Source of the DNA: Aureibaculum marinum
GTDB lineage: Bacteria; Bacteroidota; Bacteroidia; Flavobacteriales; Flavobacteriaceae
Length of the DNA: 64,000 nucleotides
Direction of reading: 5' to 3'
Assembly: GCF_003813905.1 (NCBI RefSeq)
Contig: NZ_RPFJ01000003.1
Span: 5,001 to 69,000 of the forward strand
Below the pieces are notes generated by a model, which was not told the DNA's origin, searched no databases, and saw only the letters and a list, made by a program, of their open reading frames with translations. Positions 17,801 to 24,029 of this stretch are shown piece by piece. The stretch's first letter is position 1, and each line of letters starts with the position of its first letter. Made by a program: the position numbers and the translations under genes.

Positions 17801-18478
17801 CTACCCAACAGGCTTAATTATTTTCCAGATTAATGCTCCTAAAACACCTCCTAAAATTGGTGCAATAATAAACAGCCATAATTGTGAAATAGCCTCTGCC
17901 TGTACAAATAAAGCTGGCCCAATACTGCGGGCAGGATTAACTGAAGTTCCTGTTATAGGAATACCTACAATATGAATCATAGTTAATGCAAGTCCAATAG
18001 CAATACCTGCAAACTTAGTATTAGAATCTTTATGTGTAACCCCAAAAATAACCAATAAAAAAATAGCTGTTAACACTACTTCTGCTATAAAAGCAGATTG
18101 CATATCATATCCATTTGGAGAACCTATACCATATCCATTTTGCCCTAATCCATTTATTGCAATATCATAATTTACTAAACCACTAGCTATTAAATATAGT
18201 ACACCTGCACCTAAAATACCACCAATAATCTGAAAGATAATATACCCAATAGCATCTTTAGTATTGATTTTACCCGCCAATAACATAGCGACAGTAATTG
18301 CAGGATTAATATGACATCCTGAAACAGGTCCAATAGCATATACCATGGCTAGCACGGCAATACCGAATGCAAACGCTATTCCTAAAAAACCGACATCTCC
18401 ACCTGCAATAACTGCACTACCGCAGCCAATAAAAACAAGAACAAACGTTCCGAACATTTCTGCTAAATAATTTTTCAT
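17801..18478 (-). CDS. aqpZ: Aquaporin Z-type water channel
   Basis: A 225-aa inner-membrane channel with six membrane helices and two NPA loops: N58-P59-A60 (HINPAITVA) and N181-P182-A183-R184 (SVNPARS). The histidine and small residues around the selectivity filter fit the water-specific AqpZ group better than the glycerol facilitators. It is monocistronic, convergent with the YceI gene and divergent from the NqrM-like gene. Confidence 0.93.
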   Translation of the reverse strand: MKNYLAEMFGTFVLVFIGCGSAVIAGGDVGFLGIAFAFGIAVLAMVYAIGPVSGCHINPAITVAMLLAGKINTKDAIGYIIFQIIGGILGAGVLYLIASGLVNYDIAINGLGQNGYGIGSPNGYDMQSAFIAEVVLTAIFLLVIFGVTHKDSNTKFAGIAIGLALTMIHIVGIPITGTSVNPARSIGPALFVQAEAISQLWLFIIAPILGGVLGALIWKIIKPVG

Positions 18479-18554
18479 TAGTATAAAATTTGATTAATAG
18501 TTCTGTTAAATATAGTTAAAAAAATTGATACTTTTAAAATTCATTGAATTTAAG

Positions 18555-18562
18555 TACCTTTG
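18555..18562 (+). promoter_or_regulatory. -7 box upstream of the NqrM-like/GT/sigma run
   Basis: TACCTTTG at 18555-18562 fits TAnnTTTG and ends 15 nt before the ATG. The best upstream TTG is spaced too far (27 nt) to be sure of a -33 element. Confidence 0.45.
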
Positions 18563-18577
18563 TAAAAATTTTTTTCA

Positions 18578-18781
18578 ATGAAATTACTTCTACTTACATT
18601 AGGTTTATTAGCTTTAGCTGTTGCTGGAATTGCTATTAAAATTTGGGCTAAAAAAGATGGTAAATTTGCTGGTACTTGTGCAAGTCAAAATCCTGTTTTA
18701 AATAAAGAAGGAAACGCTTGTAGCTTTTGTGGTAAAACACCTGATCAATTTGATACATGTAAAGAACCTCAACACAACTAA
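18578..18781 (+). CDS. Small four-cysteine membrane protein, NqrM-like
   Basis: A 67-aa protein with one N-terminal membrane helix (residues 2-23) and four cysteines: C34, C48, C51 and C61, in the pattern GTC...ACSFCGK...DTC. This layout resembles NqrM (DUF539), which delivers iron to the Na+-translocating NADH:quinone reductase. No nqr genes are in the window, so the assignment rests on pattern only. Its TAA overlaps the ATG of the glycosyltransferase by one base, so the two are translationally coupled. Confidence 0.6.
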   Translation: MKLLLLTLGLLALAVAGIAIKIWAKKDGKFAGTCASQNPVLNKEGNACSFCGKTPDQFDTCKEPQHN

Positions 18782-19893
18782 TGTTGTCATTTTTATATGC
18801 AATTTTTATTTTGAGTGTATTCACTCAGCTAATTTTTTTTTATATATTTAGTAAATTCTCTTTTACTAAACATCAATATTCAAATGTTTTACAACCTAAA
18901 GTTTCTGTGATAATTTGTGCTAGAAACGAAGCTCAGAATTTAAGCCGACATCTAGAAAAATTTCTTACACAAAGATATACTGATTTTGAAGTCATTGTTG
19001 TAAATGACGGTTCTACCGATAACTCTTCTGATTTACTTCATACCTACCAAAAACGTTTTTCACATTTAAAAGTTGTTGATATTAAATCTAATAACAGCTA
19101 TTCGGGTAATAAAAAGAAAGCCATTTCCAAAGGGATAAAAGCTTCAAAATATGATTATCTTTTATTTTCAGATGCTGATTGTGAACCCAGTTCTAAATAT
19201 TGGATTTCTGAAATGTCTTCACAATTTTCAACTAACAAAAAAATTGTTTTAGGTTATGGTGCTTATCGTAAAATTAATAATTCATTTTTAAATAAATTAA
19301 TTCGTTTTGAAACGTTAATGACAGCGATTCAATATTTTTCTTATGTAAAAATAGGGCTTCCATATATGGGAGTTGGAAGAAATTTAGCTTACCATAAAGA
19401 ACTATTTATTAAAGTAAACGGATTATCAAGTCATGCGAATCTCAAATCTGGCGATGACGACCTTTTTGTAAATCAAGTAGCTAAAATAAATAATACAGCC
19501 ATTTGTTTTTCAAAAAAAAGTTTTACCATTTCTGAACCAAATACATCTTTTAAAGCTTGGTTTAATCAAAAAAAAAGACATATTACTACTGCTAACTATT
19601 ACAAACCCATTCATAAATTATTATTGGGTTTTTATTATCTTTCACAAATTCTATTTTGGATCTTAGCAATAATACTCTTGTCTTTGTCGTTAATTGGAGA
19701 AGTGGAATTTTGGAGCGTAATTGTAATAGTTTTAATTCGACTAGTACTACAGTTTATAATATTAAGCAAAGCTGCTGAAAAACTCGACGAAAGAGATTTA
19801 TCATTATGGTTTCCCATATTAGATATTCTTTTAGTATTTATGCAACTTCAACTTTTCGTTTCTAATTTAATAGCAAAACCCAAATATTGGTAA
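18781..19893 (+). CDS. Family 2 glycosyltransferase, membrane-bound
   Basis: A 370-aa glycosyltransferase. After an N-terminal membrane helix comes the GT-A domain with CARNEAQNLSRHLEKFL, VVNDGSTDNS and the metal-binding DADC; QKKRH near residue 260 fits the QxxRW-type acceptor motif; two or three C-terminal membrane helices end it. Sugar donor and acceptor are unknown. It starts within the stop codon of the preceding small gene and its 3' end overlaps the sigma-factor gene by 7 nt. Confidence 0.87.
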   Translation: MLSFLYAIFILSVFTQLIFFYIFSKFSFTKHQYSNVLQPKVSVIICARNEAQNLSRHLEKFLTQRYTDFEVIVVNDGSTDNSSDLLHTYQKRFSHLKVVDIKSNNSYSGNKKKAISKGIKASKYDYLLFSDADCEPSSKYWISEMSSQFSTNKKIVLGYGAYRKINNSFLNKLIRFETLMTAIQYFSYVKIGLPYMGVGRNLAYHKELFIKVNGLSSHANLKSGDDDLFVNQVAKINNTAICFSKKSFTISEPNTSFKAWFNQKKRHITTANYYKPIHKLLLGFYYLSQILFWILAIILLSLSLIGEVEFWSVIVIVLIRLVLQFIILSKAAEKLDERDLSLWFPILDILLVFMQLQLFVSNLIAKPKYW

Positions 19894-20447
19894 AAAAAAC
19901 AGAAAATATAATTGACAGTATCAACAAAGCAAAAAATGGAGATGAAACCTCTTACACTTTTCTGCTAAATATGTTTTGGAAAGATGTTTATCGATTTATT
20001 CTAAGCAAAACAAACGAAGAAAATGAAGCTGAAGATTTAACCATCAGAACTTTTGCAAGAGCTTTTGATAAACTAGATACTTTTAACGAAAAGTATGAAT
20101 TTAAAACATGGTTACTCACCATTGCCAACAATTTATTTATTGATCAACTTCGTAAAGTAAAAACAGAAACTGTTTCTATTGATAAAAAAAATACTGAAGT
20201 CTATAAAATAGAAGATGAAGAACCTTCGCCTGTAGATAAATTAATCATCGAACAAAACTTAGCTCAATTATTAGCTTTTATAAAACAGCTCAAACCTCAT
20301 TATCAAGAAATTATAAACCTTCGTTTTTTTCAAGAAATGAGTTATAAAGAAATGACTAAAGAATTAAATGAACCTATGAGTAACATCAAAGTAAAACTAC
20401 TAAGAGCCAAAAAATTATTGGCAGAAATAATTAATGCATCTAAATAG
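19887..20447 (+). CDS. RNA polymerase sigma factor, sigma-70/ECF type
   Basis: A 186-aa ECF-like sigma factor. Region 2 includes WKDVYRFILSKTNEENEAED and FARAFDKLDTF; region 4 includes LKPHYQEIINLRFFQEMSYK and the recognition helix ending in KVKLLRAKK. The only in-frame start that gives the full region 2 is TTG 19887, which overlaps the glycosyltransferase stop (TTGGTAA); the first in-frame ATG would remove 28 residues. No anti-sigma gene follows, so control is probably by another route. Confidence 0.87.
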   Translation: MVKKTENIIDSINKAKNGDETSYTFLLNMFWKDVYRFILSKTNEENEAEDLTIRTFARAFDKLDTFNEKYEFKTWLLTIANNLFIDQLRKVKTETVSIDKKNTEVYKIEDEEPSPVDKLIIEQNLAQLLAFIKQLKPHYQEIINLRFFQEMSYKEMTKELNEPMSNIKVKLLRAKKLLAEIINASK

Positions 20448-20516
20448 TTATTGCGTTACCTCAGACTTTCTTTCCAAATAAAATAAATTTACTACTTTAA
20501 CAACATCAAATTATTC

Positions 20517-20552
20517 TTTTGTGTCTTCCTGATTATGATATTTGACACAAAA
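20517..20552. promoter_or_regulatory. Inverted repeat upstream of the Nramp gene
   Basis: TTTTGTGTC (20517-20525) and GACACAAAA (20544-20552) form a perfect 9-bp inverted repeat with an 18-nt spacer, 61 nt before the Nramp ATG. The position suggests a regulator site over the promoter, possibly for a metal-sensing repressor. No sequence in the window identifies the regulator. Confidence 0.45.
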
Positions 20553-20570
20553 CTTAAATTTTTATAAAAA

Positions 20571-20624
20571 ATGAAACAAGTATCTTTCAAAAGCTTGCAC
20601 CAATTTTTATACAATGAAAAGTAA
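20571..20624 (+). other. Possible 17-codon upstream reading frame overlapping the Nramp start
   Basis: An ATG at 20571 opens a 17-residue frame (MKQVSFKSLHQFLYNEK) whose TAA at 20622-20624 lies just inside the Nramp gene, which starts at 20614. It could couple or regulate Nramp translation. Such a short frame may also be chance. Confidence 0.3.
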
Positions 20625-21834
20625 TTGGATTAAACAATTAGGTCCTGGATTACTATTTGCTGGAGCTGCTATAGGTGTCTCCCATTTAGTTCAATCAACT
20701 AGAGCCGGTGCTGATTTTGGTTTTGGACTATTATGGGCCGTTTTATTGGTTAACCTTTTTAAGTATCCCTTTTTTCAGTATGGAGCTCGTTATGCAACCG
20801 CAACTGGAGAGAGTTTAATAGACGGGTATAAAAGATTAGGTAATGTTTTTTTAATTATATATTTCTTACTAACATTTACCACTATGTTTAGCATACAAGC
20901 CGCTATTACTATGGTAACTGGAGGCTTAGCCGCAAATCTTTTTGGAATAACTTTAGATGCTAAAGTTTGGAGTGTATTAATTACTGTAGTATGTTTAATT
21001 AGCCTACTTATAGGAAAGTACAAACTGCTTGACAAATTAATAAAAGTAATTATAGTTATACTTTCCGTAAGTACAATAGCTGCGGTTACTATGGCAATTT
21101 ACAAAACAGAACCTTCTAATTTTACGCAAATTTTTCCAAAAAGTGCTATTGAAATTAGTTTTTTAATTGCTTTTTTAGGATGGATGCCTGCTCCTTTAGA
21201 TGTTTCTACATGGCATTCTCTATGGGCTATTGAAAAACGTAAAAATTTACCAGAAAACTATACAACAAAACAATCATTATTAGATTTTAATATAGGCTAT
21301 ATTGGAACTACAATTTTAGCCATTTGTTTTATTGCTCTTGGAGCTCTAGTCATGTATAAATCAGGAAACCAATTTAGTAGTAACTCTGGTAAATTTGCTC
21401 AACAACTTATTCTTTTATATACCGAAACGTTAGGGCCTAAAACTTCTATTTTTATAGCAATTGCCGCTTTTACCACTATGTTTAGTACCGCACTTACCGC
21501 GTTAGATGCTTCACCACGTGCTATGGCAAAATCATCTGAATTATTATTTAGTAAGAAAACTAAATTAAATTATAATTTTTGGATTTTATTATTAGCTGCT
21601 GGTACTATAATTATTTTGTTTTATTTTGTTTCAAACATGATAACCATGGTTAAAATAGCTACTATTCTTTCCTTTTTAACCACCCCATTTTATGCTATAG
21701 CGAATTTAATGCTAATTTCAGGAGAACACACCCCTAAAAAATGGCATCCGTCTAAAGCAATGAAAGTATTAAGTTATTCAGGTATTGTCTTCCTTATTGG
21801 GTTTAGTCTCTGGTATCTTTTTAATTTATTATAA
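20614..21834 (+). CDS. Nramp-family divalent metal transporter
   Basis: An inner-membrane permease of 406 aa that normally couples Mn2+ or Fe2+ uptake to protons. About 11 hydrophobic helices are visible. The N-terminal motif differs from the canonical DPGN: it reads GPGLLFAGAAIGVSHLVQST, so the metal-binding Asp and Asn of helix 1 are not evident. The helix-6 region MPAPLDVSTW also lacks the usual MPH. It may therefore belong to the Nramp-related group with another substrate. An inverted repeat and a short upstream frame precede it. Confidence 0.85.
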   Translation: MKSNWIKQLGPGLLFAGAAIGVSHLVQSTRAGADFGFGLLWAVLLVNLFKYPFFQYGARYATATGESLIDGYKRLGNVFLIIYFLLTFTTMFSIQAAITMVTGGLAANLFGITLDAKVWSVLITVVCLISLLIGKYKLLDKLIKVIIVILSVSTIAAVTMAIYKTEPSNFTQIFPKSAIEISFLIAFLGWMPAPLDVSTWHSLWAIEKRKNLPENYTTKQSLLDFNIGYIGTTILAICFIALGALVMYKSGNQFSSNSGKFAQQLILLYTETLGPKTSIFIAIAAFTTMFSTALTALDASPRAMAKSSELLFSKKTKLNYNFWILLLAAGTIIILFYFVSNMITMVKIATILSFLTTPFYAIANLMLISGEHTPKKWHPSKAMKVLSYSGIVFLIGFSLWYLFNLL

Positions 21835-21895
21835 TAGTAAACATTATTCAAAAAGACTTTAATGTAGTTTTTAAGATGGTTTATTATTGAATTTG

Positions 21896-21903
21896 TACCT
21901 TTG
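21896..21903 (+). promoter_or_regulatory. -7 box of lipA
   Basis: TACCTTTG at 21896-21903 fits TAnnTTTG, 48 nt before the lipA start. Confidence 0.5.
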
Positions 21904-21951
21904 CTTCATTAAAAAGCTGAAATTTTAACCTTTTAATTTTTAACCTTTACC

Positions 21952-22818
21952 ATGTCTGAAGAATCTGTAATACTTCCAGTAAAAAAGCCTAAATGGTTGC
22001 GTGTAAAATTACCAACTGGTAAAAAATATACTGAACTAAGAGGTTTGGTCGAAAAATACGATTTACACACCATTTGTACAAGTGGTAGTTGTCCGAATAT
22101 GGGAGAATGTTGGGGAGAAGGTACTGCAACATTTATGATTTTAGGTAATATTTGTACACGCTCTTGTGGGTTTTGTGGCGTAAAAACAGGAAGACCAGAT
22201 TCTGTTGATTGGGAAGAGCCAGAAAAAGTTGCTCGTTCTATAAAACTAATGAAGATTAAACATGCTGTTATTACCTCAGTTGACCGAGACGACTTGAAAG
22301 ATGGAGGCTCTATAATTTGGGCTGAAACAGTAAAAGCTATTCGAAGAGCAAATCCTGAAACTACATTAGAAACATTAATTCCAGACTTTCAACTAATACA
22401 TAAAAATATAGATAGAATAGTAGCTGTAGCCCCTGAAGTGGTTTCTCATAATGTTGAAACGGTAAGAAGGTTAACAAGAGAAGTACGCATTCAAGCCAAA
22501 TACGATAGAAGTCTAGCTGTACTTAAATATCTAAAAGAAAGTGGAATTAATAGAACTAAATCTGGTATAATGTTAGGTTTGGGAGAAAAAGAAGATGAAG
22601 TAATGCAAACCATAACTGATTTGAGAAATGCTAATGTAGATGTAATTACTATTGGTCAATACTTACAGCCTAGTAAAATGCATTTACCTGTAAAGGAATT
22701 TATTACACCAGAGCAATTTAAAAAGTATGAAGAATTTGGCCTAAGTTTAGGATTTAGACATGTGGAAAGTGGTGCTCTTGTAAGGTCTTCATACAAAGCT
22801 CAAAAGCATATTTTATAA
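21952..22818 (+). CDS. lipA: Lipoyl synthase
   Basis: A radical-SAM enzyme that inserts two sulfurs into protein-bound octanoyl groups. The 288-aa protein shows the auxiliary cluster cysteines in [12 protein letters not shown], the radical-SAM motif CTRSCGFC and the C-terminal RSSYKA motif that ligates the auxiliary cluster. Its targets include the E2 subunit encoded at 30.2 kb and the glycine-cleavage H protein that works with GcvP (24.0 kb), so lipoate users lie nearby though not in one operon. Confidence 0.97.
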   Translation: MSEESVILPVKKPKWLRVKLPTGKKYTELRGLVEKYDLHTICTSGSCPNMGECWGEGTATFMILGNICTRSCGFCGVKTGRPDSVDWEEPEKVARSIKLMKIKHAVITSVDRDDLKDGGSIIWAETVKAIRRANPETTLETLIPDFQLIHKNIDRIVAVAPEVVSHNVETVRRLTREVRIQAKYDRSLAVLKYLKESGINRTKSGIMLGLGEKEDEVMQTITDLRNANVDVITIGQYLQPSKMHLPVKEFITPEQFKKYEEFGLSLGFRHVESGALVRSSYKAQKHIL

Positions 22819-22864
22819 AATTTTAACATTTTTTATTCCTGATTTATTTTACACAACACAATTT

Positions 22865-22879
22865 TGGCATAAATTTTGC
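22865..22879 (+). promoter_or_regulatory. Possible sigma-54 promoter after lipA
   Basis: TGGCA (22865-22869), a 6-nt spacer and TTGC (22876-22879) match the -24/-12 core of sigma-54 promoters exactly, with the required spacing. A start near 22891 would give a transcript of about 85 nt ending at the terminator 22947-22975. One such match per window could occur by chance, so the call is tentative. Confidence 0.4.
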
Positions 22880-22889
22880 CGTTATAATA

Positions 22890-22976
22890 ATGTAAACAAA
22901 GTAATTTTTGTTTTCATTGTATAAATTATTTGAGTTAGTTAAAATTAAAGCGTCTTAGAAATAAGACGCTTTTTTT
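22890..22976 (+). ncRNA. Candidate short RNA between lipA and the UbiA-like gene
   Basis: Between the possible sigma-54 promoter and a strong terminator lies an 85-nt stretch with no reading frame. It could fold into a first hairpin pairing AAACAAA with TTTGTTT (plus flanking ATG/CAT pairs) and a second, the terminator stem with a GAAA loop. Alternatively this is only the distal 3' UTR of lipA. Confidence 0.35.
22947..22976 (+). terminator. Terminator after lipA
   Basis: An 11-bp stem (22947-22957 with 22962-22972) closes a GAAA loop and is followed by T residues. It lies 129 nt after the lipA stop. Confidence 0.88.
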
Positions 22977-23010
22977 ATACATACAATCCTAGCATTTGAA
23001 TACTATTCAT

Positions 23011-23838
23011 TTAAAGCAACCATAGAAACAATCCCAACCAAATAATAGGTAAACTTTCTACAAAAAACGCACTGTAATATTCGTTTTGATTTTCTGTAGA
23101 TTTCAATAAAAAAAATAAAGCCAAAACAGATATAAAAAAATGAATCTGTAATTGTTCAGTATAAATAGGTGTTTTTATAAATTCTAAACCTAAAAATAAC
23201 ATTAAAAAGACCAATCCAAAAACTTTTGATTTTGAAATTCCAATAGTTTGTGGTAATGTTTTTAAATTTTTAGTATCATAAGACATATCTCTTATATCAA
23301 AAGGAATAGTTATTGAAACTACAAATAAAAAGCGTTGTACAGTTATTACTATTTCATTAAATCCAAGGTTAATACTATGTTGAACTAGAGGTATAATTAC
23401 TGTTACTACCGCCCAAGAAATTGCTATTAAAAATAATTTTATCAACGCTATATATCTCAACGAAAAATTTTTATTTTTAAAAGAAAACGGATTTACATAA
23501 AACAACGTAATTAATGCAAAAGGCAATAACCACAATATGGTATTTAGAGTAAAACTAAAAATTAAAAAAAAACATACTATACAACTAAAAATAGTAAGAA
23601 GTATAATTAATAGCTTGTTATTTTTTATAAATCTAAAAAACCAAGGTTGCACCTCTTCAACTCTAAAAATGCGAATTAAATTATAAGAAGTAATTGTTGA
23701 AAACAAACAAAAAAAAGCAATTAAATTACTGTTATTCCCATAAGATAACAACGTTATTTTAACCAAACAAAATACCGCTAAACCAACATGAATATTACTA
23801 AAAATGTAAAAATCTATAATCTTTTTTAATGTTGGCAT
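23011..23838 (-). CDS. UbiA-like membrane protein with degenerate motif
   Basis: A 275-aa integral membrane protein with about eight hydrophobic helices that resembles UbiA prenyltransferases. The second aspartate motif is visible as PFDIRDMSYD near residue 175. The first motif, usually NxxxDxxxD, appears as NLIRIFRVEEV and lacks the aspartates. It may have lost prenyl-transfer activity or use other residues. It is monocistronic and convergent with lipA. It is unlikely to be MenA despite the menaquinone genes elsewhere in the window. Confidence 0.6.
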   Translation of the reverse strand: MPTLKKIIDFYIFSNIHVGLAVFCLVKITLLSYGNNSNLIAFFCLFSTITSYNLIRIFRVEEVQPWFFRFIKNNKLLIILLTIFSCIVCFFLIFSFTLNTILWLLPFALITLFYVNPFSFKNKNFSLRYIALIKLFLIAISWAVVTVIIPLVQHSINLGFNEIVITVQRFLFVVSITIPFDIRDMSYDTKNLKTLPQTIGISKSKVFGLVFLMLFLGLEFIKTPIYTEQLQIHFFISVLALFFLLKSTENQNEYYSAFFVESLPIIWLGLFLWLL

Positions 23839-23913
23839 TTGGTAAAAGTAATAAATTGTAATTTATGCTAATAAGTTGTGCTATTCTTAGTTCAAAAATA
23901 CTTCTTTTTTAGT

Positions 23914-23921
23914 TACATTTG
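23914..23921 (+). promoter_or_regulatory. -7 box of gcvP
   Basis: TACATTTG at 23914-23921 matches TAnnTTTG. It predicts a leader of about 105 nt containing the hairpin at 23970-23994. Confidence 0.5.
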
Positions 23922-23969
23922 ACGCTTAATAATCTGTAGATTCCTACACCAAATAACATATCTTGATGA

Positions 23970-23994
23970 AATGTCAATCCGAATACTTGACATT
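23970..23994 (+). promoter_or_regulatory. Inverted repeat in the gcvP leader
   Basis: AATGTCAA (23970-23977) and TTGACATT (23987-23994) are a perfect 8-bp inverted repeat around a 9-nt spacer, 35 nt before the gcvP ATG. It may be an operator or an RNA hairpin. It does not resemble a glycine riboswitch. Confidence 0.4.
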
Positions 23995-24029
23995 CCATTT
24001 GACTATTAATAATTATTAAACCTTAGCAA

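Noticed and set aside
23839-24029. Glycine riboswitch upstream of gcvP
   Set aside because: The leader is too short and shows only an 8-bp inverted repeat, with none of the conserved aptamer bases or tandem arrangement.
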